Shown here: positions 54,891 to 63,996 of the stretch, piece by piece | Layout: each line of letters opens with the position of its first letter | Numbering within the stretch: position 1 is the stretch's first letter | Assembly: GCF_013387465.1 (NCBI RefSeq) | Contig: NZ_VYGV01000001.1 | Span: 62,001 to 126,000, forward strand | From: Hydrogenophaga aromaticivorans | GTDB lineage: Bacteria; Pseudomonadota; Gammaproteobacteria; Burkholderiales; Burkholderiaceae_C | Reading direction: 5' to 3' | DNA: 64,000 nucleotides | Notes under the pieces: model-generated | Seen by the model: only the letters and a program-made list of their open reading frames with translations | The model's database searches: none | Told to the model about the DNA's origin: nothing | Made by a program: the position numbers and the translations under genes

Positions 54891-56431
54891 GCGCAAGCTC
54901 CCGGCGCTGCGGCGCGCTGGACAAGCGCCTCGCGCGCTTGCACCAGATCGGAGAACGGTTTTTTCACACCCATCACGTCCTGGTAGTCCTCGTGGCCCTT
55001 GCCCGCGATCAGCACCACGTCCCCCGCATCGGCACGCTGCACCGCCAGCGTGATGGCCGCGGCCCGGTCGGCCTCGATCAGCGCTTTTGTCGGGTCGGAC
55101 AGTCCGGCCACCATCTGTTTCAGGATGACCAGCGGGTCTTCGGTCCGGGGGTTGTCGCTGGTCAACACCACGTGCTGCGCCTCGCGCTCGGCCACGGCGG
55201 CCATGAGCGGGCGCTTGCCGGCATCGCGGTCGCCGCCGCAACCCGCCACCGCCCAGAGGGCACCGCCGCGCTGCTGCGCCAGCGGCTGTAGCGCCTGCAA
55301 GGCTTTTTCCAGCGCATCCGGCGTGTGGGCGTAGTCCACCAGCACCAGCGGCTGGCCCGCTGCGGCCGCCACCTGCTCCATGCGGCCTGGCACCGGTGTG
55401 AGCGCGTCACAGGCACGCACCGCATCGGCCAGCGACACACCGAGCGCGCGGGCGGAGGCCAGCACACCCAGCAGGTTGGACACGTTGTACAGGCCGACCA
55501 GCGGCAGGCTCAAACCATGGGACTCGACCACATCACCCGTTGCGTCACGCTCGCCCACGGTCAAGCGCATGCCGTGGTCGGTGAACCCGATGTCGCGCGC
55601 GAAGACCCGCGGAACGCCTGAACCGCCCACGGCCTCGATGCCCACCGTCCAGAGATCCAGACCCCTGCCCCGCAGCAAGGACGCCAGCGAGGCGCCCTGT
55701 GGATCGTCGAGGTTCAGCACCGCATGGGCCAGACCCGGCCAGTCGAACAGGGCGGCCTTGGCGGCCCAGTAGTCGGCCATGCTGCCGTGGAAGTCCAGGT
55801 GGTCCTGCGTGAAATTGGTGAAGACCGCGACACGGATCTGGGTCGCGTTGAGGCGGCCCTCGATCAGGCCGATGGAAGAGGCTTCGATGGCGCAGGCTTT
55901 CAGTCCCGCGTCCACCATGCCCCGCAGGCGCGCCTGCAGCAGCACCGGGTCGGGCGTGGTCAGGCCGGTGGGCACCAGGGCATGACCCTCGTCGCCCGCC
56001 AGCGGCGGCTGGCCAATGCCCAGGGTACCGACCACCGCGCAAGGCCGGCCCACCGCCGACAGCAGCTGGGCCATCCACCAGGCGCTGGAGGTCTTGCCGT
56101 TGGTGCCGGTGAAAGCCACCACGTCGAGCACCGCGCTGGGCTCGGCATAAAACGCGCTCGCGATCGGACCCGCTTGCGCCTTGAGCCCGGGCACAGCCGC
56201 CACACGCTCGTCATCGAAGTCGAAGGCTTCCACGCCTTCGCGCTCGACCAATACCGCCGCAGCCCCCGCCTGCAGCGCCCCCGCCACATAGCGGCGTCCG
56301 TCGGTGGCGGCACCGGGCCAGGCCACGAAGCCATCGCCCGGCTGCACACGGCGGCTGTCGCAATCCAGATGACCGCGCACGCGCTCGCGCAGCCAACCCG
56401 CCACGGCCTGGGGATGCTGGATCGTCTGCAT
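54887..56431 (-). CDS. murE: UDP-MurNAc-tripeptide synthetase MurE (meso-DAP type)
   Basis: Mur ligase adding the third stem residue. The 514 residues carry DSRRVQPGDGFVAWPG, FTGTNGKTSSAWWMAQLL, TNFTQDHLDFHG and the signature TSDNPRTEDP. The DNPR motif marks enzymes specific for meso-diaminopimelate, consistent with a Gram-negative wall. The start ATG overlaps the ftsI stop by one base (TGATG). Confidence 0.96.
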   Translation of the reverse strand: MQTIQHPQAVAGWLRERVRGHLDCDSRRVQPGDGFVAWPGAATDGRRYVAGALQAGAAAVLVEREGVEAFDFDDERVAAVPGLKAQAGPIASAFYAEPSAVLDVVAFTGTNGKTSSAWWMAQLLSAVGRPCAVVGTLGIGQPPLAGDEGHALVPTGLTTPDPVLLQARLRGMVDAGLKACAIEASSIGLIEGRLNATQIRVAVFTNFTQDHLDFHGSMADYWAAKAALFDWPGLAHAVLNLDDPQGASLASLLRGRGLDLWTVGIEAVGGSGVPRVFARDIGFTDHGMRLTVGERDATGDVVESHGLSLPLVGLYNVSNLLGVLASARALGVSLADAVRACDALTPVPGRMEQVAAAAGQPLVLVDYAHTPDALEKALQALQPLAQQRGGALWAVAGCGGDRDAGKRPLMAAVAEREAQHVVLTSDNPRTEDPLVILKQMVAGLSDPTKALIEADRAAAITLAVQRADAGDVVLIAGKGHEDYQDVMGVKKPFSDLVQAREALVQRAAAPGACA

Positions 56432-58176
56432 CAGAACGACTCCTCCACGATCTCGGTCACGATCTGCGGCTTGACGTTCATGTCGGGCTGCACACCCAGG
56501 ATGCGCAGGGTCTGCTGCACCGTTTCGCTGAACACCGGGGCTGCGACCAGACCTCCGAAGTACTGTCCGTTGCTGGGCTCGTCCACCATCACCGCCACCA
56601 CGATGCGCGGCGCTTCCACCGGCGCCAGACCGACAAAGAAGCTGCGGTACTTCTTGGCCGCATAGCCCTTGCCTTCCTGCTTGTGGGCCGTGCCGGTCTT
56701 GCCGCCCACCGAATAGCCCATGGTCTGGGCCTGGGGCGCAGTACCGCCGGGGCCGGTGGCCATTTCCAGCATCTTGCGCACGGCCACCGTGTTTTTTTCG
56801 CTGAACACCCGCACACCGGTGGCCGGTGTCTCGGCCTTGAGCAGCGTGACCGGGATCAGCTCGCCATCGCGCGCGAAGATGGTGTAGGCCTGCGCCAGCT
56901 GGAACAACGACACGGAGAGCCCGTAGCCGTAGCTCATGGTCGCCTGCTCGATCGGGCGCCAGGTCTTGTAGGGGCGCAGGCGTCCACTCACCGCGCCGGG
57001 GAAGGGCACATGGGGTTTCTGGCCGAAACCCGCCTGGGCAAAAATTTCCCACATCTCGCGTGGATGCATCTGCATGGCCATCTTGACGGTGCCCACATTG
57101 CTCGATTTCTGAATGATCTCGTTGACCGTCAGGATGCCGTGCGGGTGGGCGTCGCCGATGCTGGAGCCCCCGATCATGATGCGGCCGGGCGCGGTCTGTA
57201 TCTGGGTCTCCGGCCGGACCAGTCCCTTGTCCAGCGCCAACCCGGCGATGAAAGGCTTCATCGTGGAGCCGGGTTCAAAGCTGTCGGTCAGCACGCGGTT
57301 GCGCAACTGTTCACCGCTGAGTCTGGCGCGCCGGTTCGGGTCGTAGCTCGGGTAGTTCGCCAGCGCCAGGATTTCACCGGTCTGGGTGTCCAGCACCACC
57401 ACGCTGCCTGCCTTGGCTTTGTGCGCGAGCACCGCGTCACGCAGCTTCTGGTAAGCGAAATACTGCACCTTGCTGTCGATGGAGAGCTGCAGGTCGGGAC
57501 CGTCCACCGGTGGCACGACATCGCGCACGTCCTCGACCACGCGGCCCAGGCGGTCCTTGATCACCCGGCGCGAACCGTTGCGGCCCGACAGCTGCTTGTT
57601 GAAGGCCAGCTCCACGCCCTCCTGCCCCCGGTCTTCCACGTTGGTGAAACCCACCACATGGGCCGCGGCCTCGCCTTCGGGATACTGGCGCTTGTATTCG
57701 CGGGTCTGGTAGATGCCCTTGATGCCCAGCGCGGCGATTTCCTTGGCCAGGGGCTCGTCCACCTGGCGCTGGACCCAGACAAAGGTCTTGTCCTCGTTGG
57801 CCAGTTTTTTCTTCAACTCGGAAAAGGGCTGACCCAGCAGCTTGGCCAGGGTCTTGAGCTTCGGGTCGGCCTTGTCCACGTCCTCGGGAATGGCCCAGAG
57901 GCTCTGCGCCACCACGCTGGTCGCCAGGATCAGGCCGTTGCGGTCGAGCACGCGGCCCCGGTTGGCCGGCAGTTCCAGCGTGCGCGCGAACCGTACCTCA
58001 CCCTGGCGCTGGAAAAAGTCGTTGCCGAACACCTGCACATACGCCGCGCGAGCGCCCAGGCCGACGAACGCCAAAGCCAGCGCCGCGACGATGAACTTGC
58101 TGCGCCAGACCGGTGTCTTGCTCGCCAGCAGGGGACTGGCGCTGTAGTTGATGCTGCGGCTGCCGCGCGGGCTCAT
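56431..58176 (-). CDS. ftsI: Septal transpeptidase FtsI (PBP3)
   Basis: Class B penicillin-binding protein that crosslinks septal peptidoglycan with FtsW. The 581 residues show an N-terminal membrane anchor (about residues 27-47). The pedestal domain with RGRVLDRNG follows, then the transpeptidase motifs STMKPF (nucleophile Ser), SSN (QKSSNVGT) and KTGT. It overlaps ftsL by four bases. Confidence 0.97.
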   Translation of the reverse strand: MSPRGSRSINYSASPLLASKTPVWRSKFIVAALALAFVGLGARAAYVQVFGNDFFQRQGEVRFARTLELPANRGRVLDRNGLILATSVVAQSLWAIPEDVDKADPKLKTLAKLLGQPFSELKKKLANEDKTFVWVQRQVDEPLAKEIAALGIKGIYQTREYKRQYPEGEAAAHVVGFTNVEDRGQEGVELAFNKQLSGRNGSRRVIKDRLGRVVEDVRDVVPPVDGPDLQLSIDSKVQYFAYQKLRDAVLAHKAKAGSVVVLDTQTGEILALANYPSYDPNRRARLSGEQLRNRVLTDSFEPGSTMKPFIAGLALDKGLVRPETQIQTAPGRIMIGGSSIGDAHPHGILTVNEIIQKSSNVGTVKMAMQMHPREMWEIFAQAGFGQKPHVPFPGAVSGRLRPYKTWRPIEQATMSYGYGLSVSLFQLAQAYTIFARDGELIPVTLLKAETPATGVRVFSEKNTVAVRKMLEMATGPGGTAPQAQTMGYSVGGKTGTAHKQEGKGYAAKKYRSFFVGLAPVEAPRIVVAVMVDEPSNGQYFGGLVAAPVFSETVQQTLRILGVQPDMNVKPQIVTEIVEESF

Positions 58177-58475
58177 GGCCGGACCTCCTGCCCTGCCGCG
58201 ACCGAAGGGGCCTCATGCAAGCTCACGTACTCCGTGATACCGGGATTGACCGGCCGCATCTTCAACTGCCGTGTGGCGATCTGCTGCACGCGCGCCGAGG
58301 TGGCCTGTGCCTGCTTCTGCACACGCAGCTGTTCGTGGTCGGCTTCGAGCCGACGCGCCTGCGACTGGGCCCGGTCCACCGCGGTGTAGAGCCGGCGAAA
58401 CTCGTACTGGGTGTGCACCAGATAAAAGGCGCTCACCATCACCGCGGCCAGCAGCATCAGGTTCAGGCGGATCAT
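58173..58475 (-). CDS. ftsL: Cell division protein FtsL
   Basis: A 100-residue bitopic protein with an N-terminal membrane segment (about residues 3-20) and a periplasmic leucine-zipper-like coiled coil (YEFRRLYTAVDRAQSQARRLEADHEQL). It binds FtsB and FtsQ. Its identity comes from position between rsmH and ftsI plus this layout, since FtsL sequences diverge fast. Confidence 0.92.
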   Translation of the reverse strand: MIRLNLMLLAAVMVSAFYLVHTQYEFRRLYTAVDRAQSQARRLEADHEQLRVQKQAQATSARVQQIATRQLKMRPVNPGITEYVSLHEAPSVAAGQEVRP

Positions 58476-58491
58476 GAACGGCCCCTCTCGC

Positions 58492-59418
58492 TCATACCGG
58501 CGCCTCCGTGCGTTCGGCCACGCGCATCACGGCGCTGCGCGAACGCGGGTTGCCCTGCACCTCGGCCTCCGAAGGCATCACGCGGCGCACCCGGACCAAC
58601 TGCATCTCGGCCGGCTCGGCAAAGGGCACGCGGCGGTCCACCACGGCGCGCGAGTGGCGCGCCATGAACTGCTTGACCATGCGGTCTTCCAGCGAATGGA
58701 AGCTGATCACGACCAGTTGACCTCCGGGACGCAAGACATGCAGGCTGGCCTCTAGCGCTTGTTGCAACTCTTCAAGCTCGGCGTTGATGAAAATCCGAAA
58801 AGCCTGAAATGTGCGCGTTGCAGGGTCCTTGCCCGGCTCGCGGGTTTTGACCGCGCCAGCCACGACTTCGGCCAACTCGCGGGTGGTTCGAAGAGGGCCC
58901 CGTTCCTGTCGGCGACGATCAATCGCCTTTGCAACCTGTTGAGCAAACCGTTCTTCGCCATATTCACGTATCACCTCCGCGAGGGTGGAGACTTCGGCCG
59001 TTTCCAGCCACTGAGCCACGCTCTGGCCGCGCGTGGTGTCCATGCGCATGTCCAGAGGTCCATCGTGACGAAAAGAAAAACCCCTTTCGGGGTCGTCGAT
59101 CTGGGGCGAACTCACGCCCAGATCCATCAGCACCCCGTCCGCCGTGCTGACCCCCAGTTCGCCCAGATGGCAGAAACCCTGGTGCCGGATGGAAAAGCGG
59201 CCATCGCTGGCCGCCAGTTCCTGCGCAGCCGCCACGGCTTGCGGGTCCTTGTCGAACGCCGTGAGGCGCCCGCTCGCTGACAGCTTCTCCAGGATCAGGC
59301 GCGAGTGCCCGCCCCGCCCGAACGTGGCGTCGACATAGTGGCCGTCCGGCTGGATGCCCAAGGCGTCGACAGCCTCGTGCAGCAGAACCGTCTGGTGTTG
59401 CCATGTGTCTTGAACCAT
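58492..59418 (-). CDS. rsmH: 16S rRNA m4C1402 methyltransferase RsmH (MraW)
   Basis: SAM-dependent N4-methyltransferase acting on C1402 of 16S rRNA. The 308 residues begin [20 protein letters not shown] and contain the SAM motif [15 protein letters not shown], the AFDKDPQAV block, [12 protein letters not shown] and the C-terminal [15 protein letters not shown] signature. The next gene, ftsL, starts 16 bases after its stop. mraZ ends six bases upstream. Confidence 0.96.
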   Translation of the reverse strand: MVQDTWQHQTVLLHEAVDALGIQPDGHYVDATFGRGGHSRLILEKLSASGRLTAFDKDPQAVAAAQELAASDGRFSIRHQGFCHLGELGVSTADGVLMDLGVSSPQIDDPERGFSFRHDGPLDMRMDTTRGQSVAQWLETAEVSTLAEVIREYGEERFAQQVAKAIDRRRQERGPLRTTRELAEVVAGAVKTREPGKDPATRTFQAFRIFINAELEELQQALEASLHVLRPGGQLVVISFHSLEDRMVKQFMARHSRAVVDRRVPFAEPAEMQLVRVRRVMPSEAEVQGNPRSRSAVMRVAERTEAPV

Positions 59419-59424
59419 GGGGCC

Positions 59425-59850
59425 TCAGAACGAGAAATCCTTGAGCACATCGGGCATCTCGGCCTGCATCGCTTCGGCCTCCTTGGCGGCGTAGGTCGGG
59501 GCATCCCACAGTTCCAGGTAGGAACCCATGCCCAGCAACACGGCGTCTTTGGCAATGCCGGCGGCGGCACGCAATTCGGGCGAAACCAGCACGCGACCCG
59601 ACGCGTCCATCTCGACGTCCATCGCATTGCCCAGGAAAATGCGCCGCCACCATTGCGCATCCATGGGCAAGGCGGCGATGCGGGCACGGAACTTTTCCCA
59701 CTCGTCGCGAGGGAATACCATCAGGCAACCGTGCGGGTGCTTGGTGATCGTGAGTTGACCGGCGGCCGTGCCCAGGGCGTCACGGTGCCGGGTCGGCATG
59801 GAGAGCCGACCCTTGGCATCGAGACTGAGAGAGGAAGCACCCTGGAACAC
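59425..59850 (-). CDS. mraZ: Transcriptional regulator MraZ
   Basis: DNA-binding AbrB-fold protein, first gene of the dcw cluster and repressor of it in E. coli. The 141 residues begin (M)[23 protein letters not shown], the standard MraZ N-terminus, and contain the second repeat with [21 protein letters not shown] chose GTG at 59850 because it gives exactly the family N-terminus and AAGGG lies about 10 bases upstream. A GTG at 59883 in frame would put part of the operator inside the gene. Confidence 0.93.
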   Translation of the reverse strand: MFQGASSLSLDAKGRLSMPTRHRDALGTAAGQLTITKHPHGCLMVFPRDEWEKFRARIAALPMDAQWWRRIFLGNAMDVEMDASGRVLVSPELRAAAGIAKDAVLLGMGSYLELWDAPTYAAKEAEAMQAEMPDVLKDFSF

Positions 59851-59870
59851 CGTGATCAGCCCTTGGAAAA

Positions 59871-59905
59871 CACTTTTCACCACTTAATTGCACTTTTTTC
59901 CACTT
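59871..59905 (-). promoter_or_regulatory. Putative MraZ operator: four AAGTG boxes at 10-bp spacing
   Basis: On the plus strand CACTT occurs at 59871, 59881, 59891 and 59901, exactly one helical turn apart, with A/T-rich spacers. On the coding strand these are AAGTG boxes, two of them AAGTGG. MraZ operators are known to be three or four short GTG-containing repeats with 10-bp period directly before mraZ, so this arrangement fits autoregulation of the dcw cluster. Confidence 0.8.
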
Positions 59906-60194
59906 TATCAGGAATTCAAGCGCATGCAAGCCGGCGGCTGAAAAATTTCTCCAATAAAATCAAGCACTTAGAACACATTTTGAAGCATTTATTGCTCAAA
60001 AATGCAGCAAAAGCAAGCACTTACGAGCGCCTCTGCATGTGATGCTTGAAAGCCCTGTTACACCCAGGGATTCCCGACGGACGGAATGGGCGGCGTGAGG
60101 CAGGCCCGGCGCCGTTGGTCGGTCGCTCACCACCCACACGAAAAAAACCGCGGTCGCCGGGCGGGCGAACGCGGTTTCGTGGGCTCCGTGGACC
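59884..60194. other. AT-rich 311-bp region between hslU and mraZ
   Basis: Markedly AT-richer than the rest of the window between about 59880 and 60060, as expected for the main dcw promoter. It holds the upstream MraZ boxes, and the 10-mer CAAGCACTTA occurs twice (59961-59970 and 60014-60023), each containing a further CACTT. The hslU terminator lies at 60141-60177. No ORF is supported. Confidence 0.6.
60141..60177 (-). terminator. Rho-independent terminator of hslVU
   Basis: On the minus strand AAACCGCG (60177-60170) pairs with CGCGGTTT (60152-60145), the inner arms CGCC/GGCG extend the stem, and Us follow to 60141. It starts about 18 bases after the hslU stop codon. Confidence 0.9.
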
Positions 60195-61523
60195 TTAGAG
60201 GATGTAGCGGGATAGGTCCTCATTGCGGCTGAGCTCGCCCAGACGACCATCCACGTAGGCCGCATCCACCTGGACCGTCTGCCCCTGCAGCCCGGTGGCA
60301 CCGAAACTCACTTCGTCCAGCAGGTGCTCCATCACCGTGGCCAGACGGCGCGCGCCGATGTTCTCGGTGCGCTCGTTCACGTCGCAGGCAATCTGCGCCA
60401 GGCGACGGATGCCTTCGGGCGTGAACTCCAGCGTCACGCCTTCGGTGGCCAGCAGGGCCTGGTACTGGCGCACCAGCGAGGCATGGGTCTGGGTCAGGAT
60501 GGCTTCAAAATCGTCCACCGACAGCGACTGCAACTCGACCCGGATCGGAAAACGCCCCTGCAGCTCGGGAATCAGGTCGCTCGGCTTGGACAGGTGGAAC
60601 GCGCCGCTGGCGATGAACAGGATGTGATCGGTCTTGACCATGCCGTATTTGGTGGACACGGTCGTGCCCTCCACCAGCGGCAGCAGGTCGCGCTGCACGC
60701 CCTGGCGCGACACCTCGGCGCCACCCGTATCGCTGCGCGAGGTCACCTTGTCGATCTCGTCGATGAAGACGATGCCGTTCTGCTCGGCGTTGTGCAGAGC
60801 GCGCACCTTGATCTCTTCCTCGTTGACCAGCTTGCCCGCTTCTTCGTCAACCAGGAGCTTCATCGCTTCGGCGATCTTGAGTTTGCGCGAGCGGCGCTTG
60901 TCCTGCCCCATCTGGCTGAACATGCCGCGCAACTGCTCGGCCATGTCTTCCATGCCGGCGGGCCCCATGATTTCCATCGTGGGGCGAGGCTCCGCCAGCT
61001 CGATCTCGATCTCCCGGTCATCGAGCTGTCCTTCGCGCAGCTTCTTGCGAAAGCTCTGCCGTGCGGTGCTCTCGGGAACGGCCACCGGCTCGGCGCCGGT
61101 GCTGCGCGGTGGCGGCAACAAGGCATCGAGGATGCGCTCCTCGGCCGCGTCTTCGGCACGCACACGCTGGCTGCGCATCTCGACTTCGCGCGTCTGCTTG
61201 ACGGCGATCTCGGCCAGGTCGCGGATGATGGCGTCCACGTCCTTGCCCACGTAGCCCACCTCGGTGAATTTGGTGGCTTCGACCTTGATGAAGGGCGCAT
61301 CGGCGAGTCGTGCCAGCCGGCGCGCGATTTCGGTCTTGCCGACACCGGTGGGGCCGATCATCAGGATGTTCTTGGGCGTGATCTCGGGCCGCAGCTTCTC
61401 GTCCACCTGCTGCCGGCGCCAGCGGTTGCGCAGCGCGATGGCCACGGCGCGCTTGGCGCCCTTTTGCCCGATGATGAAGCGGTCGAGTTCGGAGACGATC
61501 TCCTGGGGGGTCATTGAAGACAT
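60195..61523 (-). CDS. hslU: ATP-dependent protease ATPase subunit HslU
   Basis: AAA+ unfoldase that feeds the HslV peptidase. The 442 residues begin [20 protein letters not shown] and contain Walker [16 protein letters not shown], the pore loop VGYVGKDV, Walker [10 protein letters not shown], the intermediate domain and a C-terminal EDLSRYIL tail that inserts into HslV. The ATG at 61523 is preferred over a TTG at 61535. It follows hslV with an eight-base gap. Confidence 0.96.
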   Translation of the reverse strand: MSSMTPQEIVSELDRFIIGQKGAKRAVAIALRNRWRRQQVDEKLRPEITPKNILMIGPTGVGKTEIARRLARLADAPFIKVEATKFTEVGYVGKDVDAIIRDLAEIAVKQTREVEMRSQRVRAEDAAEERILDALLPPPRSTGAEPVAVPESTARQSFRKKLREGQLDDREIEIELAEPRPTMEIMGPAGMEDMAEQLRGMFSQMGQDKRRSRKLKIAEAMKLLVDEEAGKLVNEEEIKVRALHNAEQNGIVFIDEIDKVTSRSDTGGAEVSRQGVQRDLLPLVEGTTVSTKYGMVKTDHILFIASGAFHLSKPSDLIPELQGRFPIRVELQSLSVDDFEAILTQTHASLVRQYQALLATEGVTLEFTPEGIRRLAQIACDVNERTENIGARRLATVMEHLLDEVSFGATGLQGQTVQVDAAYVDGRLGELSRNEDLSRYIL

Positions 61524-61531
61524 GCGTTCGC

Positions 61532-62080
61532 TCAATCCAGGGTTTCGATCGTGTGGTTCATGTTGGTGTAGATGCAGATCTCGCCCGCGATCGCGAGCGA
61601 TTGCCGCACCACCTCTTCGGCACTCAGGGCCGTGTGCTGCGTCAGGGCACGGGCAGCGGCCTGGGCGTAGGCGCCCCCCGAACCGATGGCAACCACGCCG
61701 TGTTCGGGCTCCAGCACGTCGCCATTGCCGGTGATGATCAGCGCGGCGCTGTGATCGGCAACGGCCAGCATGGCTTCCAGGCGGCGCAACACCCGGTCGG
61801 TGCGCCAGTCGCGCGTCAATTCGATGGCCGCGCGCACCAGGTGACCCTGGTGTTTTTCGAGCTTGGCCTCAAAGCGCTCAAACAGGGTGAAGGCGTCCGC
61901 CGTGGCACCGGCAAATCCGGCCAGCACCTTGTCGTGGTAGAGCTTGCGCACCTTGCGCGCCGTGCCCTTGACCACGATGTGGCCCAAGGTGACCTGACCG
62001 TCACCGCCGATGGCGACCTGCACACCTTCGGGCGTCTCGCGCCGCACGCAGACGATGGTGGTTCCGTGAAATGATTCCAT
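61532..62080 (-). CDS. hslV: ATP-dependent protease peptidase subunit HslV
   Basis: Proteasome-beta-like threonine peptidase, 182 residues. The N-terminal [14 protein letters not shown] carries the Thr that becomes the nucleophile after the propeptide is removed. GGDGQVTLG and [18 protein letters not shown] are conserved. The upstream region contains repeat copy B (62151-62225), and the STAS-protein gene ends beyond it. The hslV promoter must lie between 62081 and 62232 or within the neighbour. Confidence 0.96.
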   Translation of the reverse strand: MESFHGTTIVCVRRETPEGVQVAIGGDGQVTLGHIVVKGTARKVRKLYHDKVLAGFAGATADAFTLFERFEAKLEKHQGHLVRAAIELTRDWRTDRVLRRLEAMLAVADHSAALIITGNGDVLEPEHGVVAIGSGGAYAQAAARALTQHTALSAEEVVRQSLAIAGEICIYTNMNHTIETLD

Positions 62081-62150
62081 AGGATAAAGAGATGGGGATG
62101 CCCAGAAGGTTCACAAGCCCGGTGGCAGATCGAGGGGGTGTCTTTCCAAG

Positions 62151-62225
62151 GGCACCGCGGAACCGGCTTCGCCGGGCCGCCAGTGCCGCCCCCTGGGGGG
62201 TGACGCCGCAGGCGGCGCGGGGGGA
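62151..62225. repeat. GC-rich palindromic intergenic repeat, copy B
   Basis: Second intergenic copy. Its first 28 bases match copy A (19242-19269) with one mismatch, then CCCCCTGGGGGG, CGCCG...CGGCG and a G-run. It ends seven bases before the stop codon of the minus-strand STAS-protein gene, the same placement as copy A behind accC. Confidence 0.8.
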
Positions 62226-62232
62226 TCCAACC

Positions 62233-63996
62233 TCAGTCGTTCCGCACCACCACTTTGGCGTATTCGGTGATACCGATGACGTGGAAAAAGGCGGACACCA
62301 GGCGGTGCGCGTCCACGAACTGGATCATGCGCCCTTCGGCATGGTGGCCCGAGACCCAGTTGAGCAAGGTGCCTGCCGCGGAAAAATCCACACGGATCAG
62401 GTTGCGACAGGAAATGATGAGCACATCGGCGCCCTGCAACCGTTGCTCCAGGGTTTCCAGTGTGGCCTGGGGATCGCCCCGGATCTCGCCCGACAGCTCC
62501 ACCAGACCGAGCTGATTCAGCCCGGAGCTCAGACTCTCCATCACGGAGTCTCCCGGGAACACCGACGGCACCTGTTCCAGCACCACTTCGCCCAGCACGG
62601 ACGAGCCGTTCTCCGGAGATCCGCCCGACAAGGCACGGAAATGGCAGCGCGGCATCTCCCACCCTGGCGGAGACACCTCGTAGGTGACGCAGAAGTCCAG
62701 CGCGGTCAACTCGAATTCGTCCGGCCGGTTCATGACCCGCAACACGGCCATGCGCAACTCCCACCAGAGCTGCTCCACATCGCGCCGGCCTGAGGGCGTC
62801 ATGGACTTGAGCAGATCGCGCAGCGTGCTCGACCCCATGAAGCACAGCTCCACGTCCTGATCACCCCACAGGGTGAAGATGCCCAGCAGCGCACGGGCCG
62901 CCTTGACATCGATCGCTTCCAGCGGCTCCCAATCCAGCACCCAGGGCTGGTTGGCCCGCAACAGCACGTTCTGCAAGGTGCCCACCGCGTGCGCATCGAG
63001 TTCGGGCTCGCTCGCCCAGACCGCGCGGCCATTGGTCACCGACGGTTTGTAGGCCTTGCCGGTCATGGCCGACACCGCCCCAAGCATGTCCTCCCACTGC
63101 GGCGCCGAGCGACCAAAACGGTTCACGAAATCCAGCGCCTGGCTCTCGAACGGCGCCAGTTGGCCAGTGGCCCGGTAGAGGTCGAACAGGGCCAGCCAGT
63201 TGTCGAGGCGGTCTTCACCCCCCTGGGCCTCGCCCAGGGTGTCCAGCAAGCCCTGTTCGGCCCCGGCATCGTCGCCGTTGGCGAAACGGATGGCGGCTTC
63301 TTCCACCTCCGGATCCTGGGCGATTTCGTGAACGTCCAGCGCAAAGAAATGCGACGCGGAAAAGGCCGGGCCCGATCCGCCCAACTCGCCACGCTGGGTG
63401 GGGGCCATCAGGCCGGTGCGCGCGGCGGCCGGCGCCGGCGCCGACGTAGGCGCGTTCGCCGCTGGCACGCTGTCCTCCCGAGGCGCCTGTCCGGTGCGTG
63501 TGGCCGTCGTGCTGCCCGCGCCGGGCGCGGGGGGTGGTGGTGGCGCCGGTGAAGTCGTGGCCGGCTCAACCAGGGGGGAGGCTTCGGTCTCGTTGTACTG
63601 CGCGGCACGACGCCGGGCCTGGGGATCGACCGAAGCTTCGGATTTCTTGGAAGCGCCCTTGCGATCGAGCGGTGTGCCCCCGGTGCTGTGCGCGCCCGAA
63701 TTCAGGCTGGAGCTGGTGGTCAGGGAGTCAGGCCCCTTGGTTTTCCACCATTGCATCGACATCTGGGCCTCGATCTCGTCGATCTTCTTGAGCGTCATCG
63801 CCCTGTCGTCCGGCTTGGACGGCAGGCTGCTCTGGAAGAACGAGGGACGCACCCCCTGCCCACCGTCGCTGGGACCTTCCCGGCTGCGTATCTTGCGCAG
63901 CATGTCGAATTCGCGCTTGCGCACGAAGTCGTTGCGCCGCTTGCGCTCGATCATCTCCTTCAGGGCCGCTTTGCTGTACTCGCTCTCGCGGTCCAC
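62233..63996 (-). CDS. STAS-domain protein with long disordered N-terminus, possibly partial
   Basis: At least 587 residues. The N-terminus is highly charged and helical (SKAALKEMIERKRRNDFVRKREF). A Ser/Pro/Ala-rich disordered region follows (about residues 90-210), then an alpha-helical middle part with TPR-like character (about 225-330). The STAS domain at the very C-terminus has GLVELSGEIRGD, LIRVDFSAAGTLLNWV and MIQFVDAHRLVSAFFHVIGI. Such proteins lie before hslV in Burkholderiales and have no defined role. The frame is open to the window edge, so the GTG at 63996 may not be the true start. Confidence 0.75.
   Translation of the reverse strand: MDRESEYSKAALKEMIERKRRNDFVRKREFDMLRKIRSREGPSDGGQGVRPSFFQSSLPSKPDDRAMTLKKIDEIEAQMSMQWWKTKGPDSLTTSSSLNSGAHSTGGTPLDRKGASKKSEASVDPQARRRAAQYNETEASPLVEPATTSPAPPPPPAPGAGSTTATRTGQAPREDSVPAANAPTSAPAPAAARTGLMAPTQRGELGGSGPAFSASHFFALDVHEIAQDPEVEEAAIRFANGDDAGAEQGLLDTLGEAQGGEDRLDNWLALFDLYRATGQLAPFESQALDFVNRFGRSAPQWEDMLGAVSAMTGKAYKPSVTNGRAVWASEPELDAHAVGTLQNVLLRANQPWVLDWEPLEAIDVKAARALLGIFTLWGDQDVELCFMGSSTLRDLLKSMTPSGRRDVEQLWWELRMAVLRVMNRPDEFELTALDFCVTYEVSPPGWEMPRCHFRALSGGSPENGSSVLGEVVLEQVPSVFPGDSVMESLSSGLNQLGLVELSGEIRGDPQATLETLEQRLQGADVLIISCRNLIRVDFSAAGTLLNWVSGHHAEGRMIQFVDAHRLVSAFFHVIGITEYAKVVVRND

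Noticed and set aside
54887..57052. Upstream extension of murE across the end of ftsI
   Set aside because: The extension lacks homology and reads through ftsI in another frame. The ATG at 56431 gives the family N-terminus and a typical one-base overlap.
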